From NCBI RefSeq assembly GCF_002078875.1, contig NC_034412.1, positions 28,942,745 through 29,006,744 on the forward strand: DNA of 64,000 nucleotides, written 5' to 3'. Source of the stretch: Numida meleagris (Eukaryota > Chordata > Aves > Galliformes > Numididae). Below are positions 23,482 through 34,249 of this stretch, one piece after another. Position 1 is the first letter of the stretch, and each line of letters opens with the position of its first letter. A program made the position numbers and the translations under genes. Under the pieces are notes generated by a model that saw only the letters and a list, made by a program, of their open reading frames with translations, was not told the origin of the DNA and made no database searches.

Positions 23482-24826
23482 TTCCAGTTGGCTCTTTCCA
23501 GATTTACTCGTCAAGCAAATATGCTTCTCTCCTGACTCAGTTACTGCAACTCAGATAGAAATGCCTGGGGTTGGGTTGGGTAAATGGAGCTGCTCTTCAC
23601 CCTTCCCAGCTTCATGCCAAGTCTCTCTCAAATAGTCTCTTTCTTCACTTCTCTAGTGGGTTAGAAGGAAAAGTACAAAGCAGTGCTTTGAGTGGGACAG
23701 TGATAGGAGTCTCTCCAATTCTCCTGTATCAAGCTGTACTCTTGATCCTGTTTGCACAGTGATACAGACTATTTCAGCTGAAGGATGCTCTTCCTCACCT
23801 AGCCTGTGGCCAGTAGGGAGAAGTTCCTCAGGAACCATCAGTCAAGGATGTGTGATCTTCTGCAGATCAGCGACAGCAGCCCTGCTTGCAGGCAGGTGCT
23901 TCTCCCACTGTGCCTTGTCAAAATATCATGGCTGAGGAATGTGGAAAGCAGCTCATGCAGCTTTTGGAAATTTCATCGCAGTGCTTTGTTGTTTTTTGAG
24001 GAGGAAAAAAAAAAAAGAAAAAAAGAGTGACAGTGAAGCTATGAAGATACATCTTAGCATAACGAGTTTCAATTTCTATGCTTATAGAAATGTCTAATAA
24101 ATACTGCTAACAAGTGAGGTGCTAAGGTGCCTAAAACTTTCATGCTATTCTATTCTTGGTTATTAGAATGTACCACTGAACAAATACAGCCCTTATCTCC
24201 CAGTGCAGTTCAAAAAAACATCTCTTATCGTCATGGTAGAAACTGAGCAGAGAAGTTCAAAGCCATGGACTTCTTTTTACTCTCAGCTGCAGCTTCAGGA
24301 GCAGCAAGCTCAGTAAAATGCTCCTCTGCCCAGAAAGTATGAAAGGGTACTGAATATTAAGCATTGGCTTAATTGCTATATTGTTTCTGAAGACTGATCT
24401 TTTGAAAGGTCAGTGGAATGTGAACTTCTGAAATGGCTCAGTGTTTGGAGAGAAGCATCACATCAGTGCCTGCGTGTGCCAGATGTGTGTTTTACTAGCT
24501 GCAGATAATTGAGTTACTCACCTACAAGAATGGAAGAACAGTGAAAAAAAATGAAACTTTCTGAAAGAGAAATACAAAACAAAATAAAACTAATTTTCAA
24601 ATACATCACGTCCTGTCCATTGGCATTATGCATAATATGATAAAGTATTTGAGTGTGCACTGAACTTTGAGAGTATTTATTTCTTCAACTACAGTTTTCT
24701 TTACACTTTTGTCTGGATGATTCCATTTCATACGATCTTGAAGAGGCTGAATTAATTTTCTTTACTCACCTTAGCTTGCATGCAGCTCAAAACTGACAGA
24801 AAACATAGGGTCTGTACCAAAAGGTT

Positions 24827-24846
24827 AAAAAAAAAAAAAAAAAAAA
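24827..24846 (+). repeat. A20 homopolymer
   Basis: Twenty A in a row. No processed gene copy is recognisable upstream and no SINE body is seen, so it is recorded only as a homopolymer. Confidence 0.85.
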
Positions 24847-26357
24847 GCGCCTTGGTTATGTTTGTTATCTCCAATGTTTTAATTGTTTGATGCTCATTTG
24901 ATGATTTGTATTTTATCAGGCTGGATACAAAGATCTCTGCAGGAATGTTCTTATGGTCATGATAGATTTAGCAAGACCAGGTTTGTAACAGGTCCAACCA
25001 GCATAACTGGGAAAAGAAATATTAAAAAGTTCTTGGGCGCTTGTGCCTTCCTTCCAATAAGAGAGGGAAGCAAGAGACTTCAATGCTATATGCTGTCTAG
25101 AAAGATACAAATCATCAGATATGTATCGACTAGCCTGACTGAGAGAAAAGGTCTGGTATCCACAGAATAGTTGTAACACTACCACAAAGAAACATATTAG
25201 GGTGATGATCTTTCCATTGCAAGGGAGGCAATTTCATTTACAGGCTGTGAAACATCAAGAGGTTAATGCCGAGAGAGATTATACTTTGCCATAAAACCCA
25301 CCCCTGTGTCAGATCCTTGATATTTGAAATCCAAGAGAGTTATAAATCGCATTGCGAACAGTTACCTTTTGAAGTTGTGCTGTATGTTTAAGGAGTAGGA
25401 CAGAGAGATCAGAGGTAAAATGACTGTTTTCTGTGTTCCCTTCTGAAAGTAAAGTGTGTGTGGAGCAGGACTGCTGCAGCTTTGATTCCAGCTGGGTTGT
25501 CTTATACCTGGTTCCGTGGAAGACTGAATGCAGTGGTGCTCACATGATGACAGACCTGTACTGGCAACATTGAAGAAATGACGTTCTTTCATCCCTGTTC
25601 TGCCCTCAGGCTTTCACACAGTGGCCTCCTCCTTGGTTTCTTATTTCAGAAATCCAATTTCATCTCTTCCTTCATATTTCTTAGATGGGAGGACATAACA
25701 GAAGAAGCAGTATTTCACCAGATAGCCCAACCTTGCTGTTTTAAATGTCAAAACTATCTCAATGGTGTTATTTTGAGACTGAAGGCACCATTTGTCTGGA
25801 AGAGGTTTTGACCTTTGGATAGTATATGACCTACCTGTGGTGAATGTTCTTAATGCTTTAGTCTGGTTAATTAACTGAAAATGTAATATGATGACTTGCC
25901 ATTTTGTGTGTCCCACCTGGAAAGCTTGTCTTTTCCATGCACTGTGTAGGAAGCCTAGACACTGGCATACTTTTATTCTGTAATCTTTCTCTGATACAAA
26001 TTTGCATTTATCAAATCATTGTAATGCTTCCTAATCTCATGGAGGAGGGGGAGTTGTATGATGGGATATCCTAAAACACTGTGAGTGTCAGTAAGGCAAA
26101 GGTTTGTTTAATGTGCCATTAGGAATAACAGAGAACAACTTCCAGTTGCTGGCAGAATTGGGTTGCAGAGCAGGAAGGCAACCTTTTCTTGACAAAGAAA
26201 ATATGAAAAAGCTGATTTGGAAAAAAAAAAAATAGGCTTGCAACAGGAGAAGGAGTTGTAAGGTAAGATCATGAATCACCTGTAAACCAGTGGTGGATGA
26301 AGCTCTCACACTTTTAAACTTGACAGCCTACCTATGTGCCACTAGACTTCCTGCCAT

Positions 26358-27077
26358 GTGGATATGTTCATGGACTGCACACCTCCCATTTTAGTTAAAA
26401 CAAAAGAGTTGGGCCAAGAGTACAAAGAGGTTGCCAGGATGTGCAGGGAGAAAATTAGAAAGGCAAAGGCCCAGCTCAAACTAAGCTTGGCTGCTGGGAT
26501 TAAAGGGAACAAGAAACTCTTCTACAAATATATTAACAGTAAGAGGAGGACCAAGGAGAATCTCCATTCTTTACTGGACGCGGCTGGGAATGTGGCCACT
26601 GAGGACAATGAAAACGCTGGGGTTCTCAATGCCTTTTTTACGTCTGTCTTTAAAAGCCAGACCAGTTGTCCTCAGAGTACTCTACTCTCTGACCTGGAAG
26701 TCTCAGATGGGGAGCGGAATAAACCCCCCATGATTCAGGAGGAAATGGTCAGAGACCTACTACTCCACCTGGACTGCCACAAGTCCATGGGGCCGGATGA
26801 GATCCACCCAAGAGTACTGAGGGAGCTGGCAGAAGAGATAGCCAAGCTGCTTTCCATCATCTATCGGCGTTCCTGGTCAACTGCAGAGGTCCCAGAAGAC
26901 TGGAGACTTGCCAATGTGACTCCCATCTACAAGAAGGGTCATAAGGAGGATCCGGGGAACTACAGGCCTGTCAGCCTGACCTCGGTGCCAGGGAAGGTTA
27001 TGGAGCAGATTGTCCTGAGGGAGGTCACGTGGCATTTGCAGGACAACCAGGGGATCAGGCCCAGCCAGCATGGGTTT
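26358..27077 (+). pseudogene. CR1 ORF2, left part before the gap
   Basis: An open frame of about 240 codons runs into the gap. The first dozen residues are flanking sequence and the internal ATG is not the real start. From about residue 18 the frame matches CR1 ORF2: the basic linker (MCREKIRKAKAQ), the YKYINSKRRTKEN block, the [16 protein letters not shown] block near residue 135, DWRLANVTPIYKKG near 185, and [16 protein letters not shown] ending at SQHGF. These are the conserved RT finger-side blocks. The frame is unbroken up to the gap, which points to moderate age. The N-terminal endonuclease is absent. Confidence 0.88.
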
Positions 27078-27887
27078 NNNNNNNNNNNNNNNNNNNNNNN
27101 NNNNNNNNNNNNNNNNNNNNNNNNNNNNNNNNNNNNNNNNNNNNNNNNNNNNNNNNNNNNNNNNNNNNNNNNNNNNNNNNNNNNNNNNNNNNNNNNNNNN
27201 NNNNNNNNNNNNNNNNNNNNNNNNNNNNNNNNNNNNNNNNNNNNNNNNNNNNNNNNNNNNNNNNNNNNNNNNNNNNNNNNNNNNNNNNNNNNNNNNNNNN
27301 NNNNNNNNNNNNNNNNNNNNNNNNNNNNNNNNNNNNNNNNNNNNNNNNNNNNNNNNNNNNNNNNNNNNNNNNNNNNNNNNNNNNNNNNNNNNNNNNNNNN
27401 NNNNNNNNNNNNNNNNNNNNNNNNNNNNNNNNNNNNNNNNNNNNNNNNNNNNNNNNNNNNNNNNNNNNNNNNNNNNNNNNNNNNNNNNNNNNNNNNNNNN
27501 NNNNNNNNNNNNNNNNNNNNNNNNNNNNNNNNNNNNNNNNNNNNNNNNNNNNNNNNNNNNNNNNNNNNNNNNNNNNNNNNNNNNNNNNNNNNNNNNNNNN
27601 NNNNNNNNNNNNNNNNNNNNNNNNNNNNNNNNNNNNNNNNNNNNNNNNNNNNNNNNNNNNNNNNNNNNNNNNNNNNNNNNNNNNNNNNNNNNNNNNNNNN
27701 NNNNNNNNNNNNNNNNNNNNNNNNNNNNNNNNNNNNNNNNNNNNNNNNNNNNNNNNNNNNNNNNNNNNNNNNNNNNNNNNNNNNNNNNNNNNNNNNNNNN
27801 NNNNNNNNNNNNNNNNNNNNNNNNNNNNNNNNNNNNNNNNNNNNNNNNNNNNNNNNNNNNNNNNNNNNNNNNNNNNNNNNNNNNNNN
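27078..27887. other. Assembly gap (810 N)
   Basis: A run of 810 undetermined bases. It lies entirely within CR1 copy C, between the SQHGF block and the KLVRGLE block of ORF2. In copy B the same interval is 807 bases; here it is 812 bases including two known bases, so the gap estimate fits the missing CR1 interior to within about 5 bases. The reading frame before the gap and the frame after it differ, so either the gap size is slightly wrong or the copy has a frameshift inside. Frames that appear to cross the gap are artefacts. Confidence 0.98.
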
Positions 27888-28240
27888 CAAAGCTGGTGAG
27901 GGGTCTGGAGCACAGGCCTTATGAGGAGCGGCTGAGGGAGCTGGGATTGTTCAGTCTGGAGAAGAGTCTGGGGGGGGGGGACCTTATTGCTCTCTATAAC
28001 TACCTGAAGGGAGGTTGTAGTGAGCTGGGGGTCAGCCTCTTCTCTCTTATAACTAGTGACAGGACGAGGGGGAATGGCTTCAAGTTGCGCCAGGGGAGAT
28101 TTAGGCTGGACATTGGGAAATACTACTTTTCTGAAAGAATGGTCAGGTGCTGGAATGGGCTGCCCAGGGAGGTGGTGGAGTCACCGTCCCTGGAGGTGTT
28201 CAAGAAATGTTTAGATGTAGCGTTGGGAGACATAGTTTAG
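27888..28240 (+). pseudogene. CR1 ORF2 C-terminus, right part after the gap
   Basis: About 117 codons in one open frame, starting at [25 protein letters not shown] and ending at the stop codon at 28238-28240. It carries the [20 protein letters not shown] block and the [19 protein letters not shown] end typical of CR1 ORF2. In place of the usual KRRLRGD the copy reads KSLGGGD, because of the G-run region near 27970; this looks like local damage rather than a functional change. No catalytic residues are in this part. Confidence 0.88.
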
Positions 28241-28904
28241 TGGGGTTGTTGGTGGTAGGTGGATGGTTGGACTAGGTGATCTTGTAGGTCTTTTCCAACC
28301 TAGCTAATTCTATGATTCTATGTTTCTAAGAGCCACACGTCTGAATCAGCTCTGCATTGAACGTTTAATCTGGCCAAAGCTGGAGCGGAGGCTAACAGGC
28401 GCTTTGGACACCAGTGACAAGACTGACAAAGCTCTGAGTCTCTGCTCCTCGGTACAGGGTTCTTTTTGGTAGCACAATAAAGTCAGCATTTTTGATTCCT
28501 ACTCATCTTAAGTTTAACATTCTTACCACCAATCTTATGAGCCCTTCTCTTTGCTACCGGTTTTTATGTGCTTCTGAGTTGCCTAAATAAATTGCCATAA
28601 ATAAATGGTTATGGTGGCAAATGAGGAATATAGAAAATTACCAAATTCTCACAAAACTTGCAGTTAGTAATAAGAATGATATTGTGTTAGATTCTTGTAT
28701 TTAGAATTCAAAACAAAACCAAAAAAACAATATTTTTTTAAAAAATCTTTATGCCAGAACTTCTGAAATGAAAATTGACTTACCCATTTTGTAAATATGG
28801 CAGAATATAATCCATTCTGTCCTCTCCACTGCATAGTGCTGTATATAATACATCTTCTGCGTACAGTAAGGCATTCTTATCCTATTTTTTAATTTGTCAA
28901 AAGG

Positions 28905-28929
28905 TATTTATTTATTTATTTATTTATTA
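28905..28929 (+). repeat. (TATT)n microsatellite
   Basis: Six units of TATT/TTTA in a row with no interruption. A simple repeat in noncoding DNA. Confidence 0.88.
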
Positions 28930-31900
28930 AATGCTGAAGACTGCTGTGAGAAATGCTATCTCGAAGGAACCATCCTGGTATAAAATGTTTCATCAGCTTT
29001 TTTCCAGATGAACTGTACTCTGCGAGCTATTTGGTGTAATAACAAAACCTGAGCCTTTTTCTCTCTTCTTTTTATGTTTTGCTTTTATTTCTTTGTTTGC
29101 ATGGGCTGCAGAAAAAAATCCACATCTAGTAGCAACTTGCTGTGCTCACAGCACAGGGAATAAACACTGTGGAAATTTTTCACGGAGCATAAAATTTACT
29201 GTCCTTACCATGAATCTTATAAATCTTAAATAAGCTAACTGACATCACCAAGACGTTGTATAATGACAAAAAAAAAAAAAAAAAGAGACATCTCCTTGGA
29301 GTTCTGTAGAGTTTATAGGACAACAACAATACAAAATATGTGAAATATGGACCATCATATGCACAGTGTTATTTCCAAATGAAAATGCCTAATTGTATCA
29401 CTTCTCTATTCAGATGGAGATAGATGTTCTCATCTATTAATTTTTCATTCACTGAGATTATGACACTGTATTGCATTGCAGCTGCTCTCACCCTTTGGCA
29501 TCCTGATCGAGGAAACGCTGCAATTCCAGTGTAATTTGCAGGGAGCTCTCTGCAGTTTCAACTTCTCTTGTAGATCCTCCTTTTCCTCTTAGCTTCCTCC
29601 CCTTATCAAAGCTGCTCAGGAGCTGCTGAAATGCATGTGACTGAGGAGTCTGTGAGCCTGAGCTCCCCTCGAGCTGCTGGGTTGGTGAGGCTGGGTGTGT
29701 TGGTTAGGGCAGGGTGGGCTGTCGTGCTGTCCTGCTGCCTGTCTCTTCATGGGGCTGTGTGTTGTTAAGAATCTAGTGATTAAGTTAAATGATTAGTGTC
29801 ATTTAATTTGGTTCATTTTATTTGTTTAGTTAATTTCTGCAACTTTTTTTTTTCAAACTCAGCTTCTGATTAGCTCCATTATTCATTAGCTTCATGATTA
29901 GCAGAGAGTTTCTTTCCCCTAAACCCAAAAATTAACTATGTTCATAGTTGCCAAAGAAAAGCTTATCAGATTTTTTGCTTTGATTTTGTTGTTGACATTC
30001 TCAAAGCAGAGGTTCAGAGTGTATGTTCTGGTGTTGAGCTGTCGTTCATCAATAATAGCATAGTGCTTCATTTTTTTCTCCTGACTTTAGCATATGTACC
30101 TTATTTCTGAGTAACGTTAAGGCAGGGAGTCATTAGATGAGCATCTCTCTCAGTCAGGCTGTGTGTGTAAGGCACTAAAATCACACATACACTTTCTACG
30201 ATCTACGTGGTTTTGCATTTCTCCTGACTCTTGTTTTTCCATTTTTAAAGAGGTCTGGTTTCTTTGGCCTTTCCGTTCAACTGTATTCCCCAAATCTACG
30301 CATCACTCAGTGTTCTTTTTATTTTCTTTTCTCCGTGTCTGTATTAGCAATTTTACAGCTAGGTGATCATAATTAGTATTAGAATGTAATGTTTGTGTAG
30401 GACCACCAGGCATCACATTTATTGCGGTTTCTCTCTGAAAATCTTGCTTGCCACCAAAATAAGCATGATGGAACTTCCTAAAATGTATATTCATTGATGT
30501 ACTGATGCCGGTCTCAAGGCACTTTTTTTTTTTTTTAAATCCATGCCTCTCAATTCTGCATTTCATAACTCATCACCATTTATGTGTAAGAAACTGGGTG
30601 AAATTTAATTGCATGAAATGTCAAAGATGCAAATTCATCAGGGAAGGGGAGACCATATTAAATCTATTAAGTTTTCAAAAGCATTGGATGCGGATTTTAA
30701 AAAGGATCCAGAGGCAATAGTATTCAGTGGATAATGAAGTTCCTCACAATCAATTTTGTACAGTCTCCTCATAAGCTGAAAAAAGCATCTATGTATCTAT
30801 ATTTGCAAGTGGGGCAGAGAAAGGCACTCAGTGTGGCAATGGCATTAAGCCTCTAATTCTTATCCTTTCTCAAGAAACACATGAAACATTACGTTTATCT
30901 GCAGCTTTAATTTAAAAGCAGAAATAAGTTTAAACTTCTCAAAAAATGTGCCAGCATGCTGTTTGCTCACTGATAGCTTGTAAGTAGCTGTAAAAGCCTC
31001 TCATTTGGGGTAAGCTGATTTGTCTGCATCCTAAATGTTAATAGGGCAAAGCAGAGATTTTCCAGTACCATGGCTATTTATCTGACAATGATGGCTTGGA
31101 GGGACACATTGGTCTCAGTGAGACCTTCACGGGACAAGATGCTGGTGACAGGGCACAGCAGCCTGGCAGGGCTCCTCTGGGATGGGGCGCAAGCCAACCT
31201 CACACAGGTCCTAGCCACCAGCTGAATTTGGAAGGGGGGTGTGGGAAGGAAAGGTGCTGTTGCTCACTGAGGTAGAATAAATAATGTGATAAATCAGTCT
31301 GAGAAAGAACCTCTTCGGCCTGTGACTACATGGTGGCTTCAAAGTTTGATGTGTGTTATGTAATGAGTGAATGAATGAAAGCAGAAAGCTTTGTGTGAAC
31401 AGAAATTGCTCTCCTGCGTGCAGTGCGTGCTCATTTAATAATGTGTTGTGTCTAAGATTTTTTTTTTAAGAGGATAATTTAAAAATTGCAGTCCTAGTGA
31501 TACGCTTCTCCTCCTCTAAAGGGTCTGCACTTATTTGACTTGTGATATGGATTTCAATAAAAGCTCTCAGTAAGTAGGTGCTGCATGAATATGTTGTGTT
31601 TGCAAAAGCTCGTCCCCTTTGTACAAAAAATCCATCAAAGCAGTAAGAACACATTCAAGTTTAAGCTTGTGTTTTGCTGCAAGAATGGAAGTTGCTCTCA
31701 GGGCAGTTCGCATGTCTGAATTTTAATCAACAAGTTCTGCAGAAACCAAGCAAGAGTTGCTCAATAAACATTGAGGAGATAATGAATGTAAGGACAAAGG
31801 AAGCTAGTTGTCATTCATTCCAAATAACTTCTTTGTTATTTCTCAATTGTGATAGAAACTATTTCCCAATCTTAAAGCCCACTGAATTGGAAATTTTAGT

Positions 31901-32564
31901 TTAGGAATATCCAGTGAATTTTTATCTTAAACATTTTCTTCCCATCATGCTCTATATATCTCACAATCATTTAAATCCAGTTGAGAGCATTGATCCACCC
32001 ACTCTGCACCCAGATTTCTTCTTAAAATTACTTCCATCCACTTTTTGTGCCACTTCAGCACCATGAGTGCTTAGGTAAATAGTAAGAGAAGAAATAAATT
32101 CCTTTACTCCATCTTGCTTTCTTTGATTATCTTGGTGTTGTTTGTTGTATTTTGGGGGGTTTCATTTTTTGTTGTTGTTTTTGTGTAGGACAAGGCTATT
32201 TTTTTTTTTAAGTTTAGCATGTGAATAATCAAGCACAAAAGTAGTCCACTTCAGGGAAGTACCAACGTTTGTAGTGCTGAAATAAGAATTGGTTGAGGTG
32301 ACTGTAATTCTTTCTCCTTCCCAGGATTTTTAGGAAGAAAAACACAGATGTCTTTGTCAGGGGCAACACCCAAGACAGCTACAAGATATTTCTCCTTTTT
32401 TTCTTTTCATTCAGTCTTTGCATATCCTCTCTGATGTGCTGCCAGCCTTGCTTAGAGATCCAGCAGAGTGTAATTTCAGTAGATAACAAACCTAGTTACC
32501 AGACTTCCTGGACAGATTAGCGATCACAGGATTCACTCCACTTCAGCTCATACTTCAGCCTATG

Positions 32565-32785
32565 CAGTAATGAATTATGGTAATTAGCTACCTGTCCCTA
32601 ATGCTTGAGTAAGGCAACTCAGTATATGCTTCTTCTATTAATCCAAGCATTCTGCCAAGGAATATTCAATTTTATCCCACTGCTGATTTTAATTAGACAG
32701 TGTTGCCACAATGATTACTTAAAATTATGAAAATTAGTATAGCAATTAATTATGTATTAATTACAAATTATTAATCATGAATATG
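32565..32785. promoter_or_regulatory. Possible conserved enhancer: dense TAAT cores
   Basis: About 220 bases of unique sequence hold more than a dozen TAAT or ATTA cores, the core site of homeodomain proteins. They include GGTAATTAGC, TTTAATTAGACAG and GCAATTAATTATG-type sites, followed by TTAATCATGAATATG. This is clearly more than the roughly five expected for the local AT content by my estimate. The look is that of vertebrate conserved noncoding elements near developmental genes, but no gene is in the window to link it to. The call is inference only; without cross-species alignment it could be plain AT-rich DNA. Confidence 0.3.
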
Positions 32786-34134
32786 TCATGGGGAAGTTGT
32801 CAGAGCAGAATGAACTTGGAGAGGACCTATCCTATGCACATTATTTTTGTTTGCCTCTGGTTATTTATGTTGAAAAGTCATGGTTTTACTTCAGCAAGAG
32901 CTTGGGCATGACCTAGTGTTCCTTTACTGTGAAAATCAGGGGATGAGATGCTGCCACAGCCAATACTGCCATTCATACTAAGATGTCCCAGTTACCTCTG
33001 TCTGACCATGCTCCCCATGGACAGTGTTAGCCCCTCCTCCACGGATGTGAAGGCAGTCATCCTCTTGCAGCATGGCCAGTAGTGCAGGATGTGTGCAGCT
33101 CTCTTTCCACTCCTCTTTCACATAAGCCCATTCCTTATCCCTACTGTCCATTGTGGCTGCTGCTCCCCACTTCTCTTCTACCTGCTCTTTAATCCTGGGC
33201 TGGAGCTGCTGTGCTATCCTGTTCTCTCTTTTAATGCCTTCAGCTCTGGCCACCAGGTAGCTCAGGACTATGGAGCAGGAGGATTTGACAAATAGCAGTT
33301 CATGTAACCAACATGCAAGGCTGCACTTCTTAGCACTCTTTCAAGTCCTTCCATGGGAATGTAATAATGCAAAGGCCAAATAGCTATTAAACAACATATT
33401 TTTAAAGAAAAAAACAAAGATGTTGCTCATGCCCTTCTCCTTTGTTCTATCTAGCTGAGTGCCTTAGTGTTTGGGCAGCTCCACCTATAATGTACTTATA
33501 GTAAAAATATCAGTGCCACTTACTTACAATTCAAGTCACTTTACAACAGTTTTTTGACATTTCCCCTTCATGTATTTCTGCAGAGCTAATTATGCTCCCC
33601 AGCAGGATCAATGCTTTGTTAATTTAAATATGTTGTAACAATATTGTCACCAATGAATTTTGCTGCTTCTAAAGGCAAATTGTTCTACGCCAACAACTAG
33701 GAAAAAGAATGCTTTGTTTTTTTCTTTGATGTAAATTCTTTGGCATTAGCATTCACCTTTTCAAGCAGGCATTTGATAAGGGACAAGTAGCATATTACAT
33801 AAAAGGATATAAAGCAGAGAAATAATCACATCTCTCCAAAGAGAGAAATTAAAGTGATCTCTGTGATAAGCAGGGAATTCTTGGAAATCAGATACTGAAG
33901 CTATATCTGCTCTTTAAAAACCTGATCAGCACATGCAGTACACAGCATGTAAGGTATGTATGTTCTCATTCCACATACTGGAATTACAGTAATAATCCTC
34001 AGGATTCTTTCTTTATACCTGATTTATTTTTAAAACATATGATTTGATGTTCTTTAAATGTCAGGAAGCACTATGTGCTTGCGGAAAAGCATTCTTTCTT
34101 TCTACCTCTTTCTGCCTAGCTCTTCTGGGGGCAA

Positions 34135-34178
34135 GAATCATAGAATCATAGATTCATAGAACCATAGAATCATAGAAT
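34135..34178 (-). repeat. CR1 3' octamer microsatellite (about 5 units)
   Basis: On the minus strand the end of copy B reads ATTCTATG twice, then GTTCTATG, AATCTATG, ATTCTATG and a partial unit. This is the CR1 3' terminal repeat that takes the place of a poly-A tail and is used in target-primed reverse transcription. Copy A has only two units, so the number varies between close relatives. Confidence 0.93.
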
Positions 34179-34249
34179 GGCCTGGGTTGAAAAGGACCTC
34201 AAAGATCATCAAGTCTCAACCCCCCTGCCAAGTGCAGGGTCGCCAACCA

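Larger units (their letters stand above)
22861..26397. other. Unique noncoding DNA, no gene seen
   Basis: No host gene or clear repeat family apart from simple repeats: an AT-rich low-complexity stretch at 23411-23481, an A-rich run at about 24006-24024, and A20 at 24827-24846. Open frames reach 95 codons (24883-25170) but show no known domain and no coding signature. The A20 run is not preceded by a recognisable gene copy. Confidence 0.5.
26398..28328 (+). mobile_element. Long CR1 LINE, copy C, with an assembly gap inside
   Basis: A 1.93-kb CR1 element on the plus strand, beginning in the linker upstream of the reverse transcriptase domain and ending with the CR1 3' UTR and octamers (ATTCTATG twice, then a decayed unit) at about 28305-28328. 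The left part encodes [49 protein letters not shown] and SQHGF. The right part encodes [15 protein letters not shown] and WNGLPREVV. The reverse transcriptase palm falls in the gap of 810 N at 27078-27887. It is a different subfamily from copies A and B ([13 protein letters not shown] rather than [13 protein letters not shown]) and matches the short 3' end at 63.64-63.85 kb. A 10-base G run at about 27970 lies in the right part. Confidence 0.95.
28329..34134. other. Unique noncoding DNA, no gene seen
   Basis: Almost 6 kb without a recognisable gene or dispersed repeat. Simple repeats occur at 28905-28929 (TATT) and 29271-29284 (A run). Two blocks have dense homeodomain-type TAAT/ATTA cores: about 29770-29940 and about 32565-32785. 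The second is the more striking. Open frames reach 92 codons and show no known domain. A patch at about 31090-31260 and one at about 33000-33250 are GC-richer than their surroundings, with no recognisable content. Confidence 0.5.

Noticed and set aside
24827..24846. A20 as the tail of a processed gene copy or SINE
   Set aside because: No gene-like or SINE-like body upstream and no flanking duplication visible. Avian CR1 machinery does not favour poly-A transcripts.
26877..27924. Long frames of 284 to 403 codons crossing the N run
   Set aside because: Most of their codons are undetermined. The frame before and after the gap differs, so they are artefacts of the gap.
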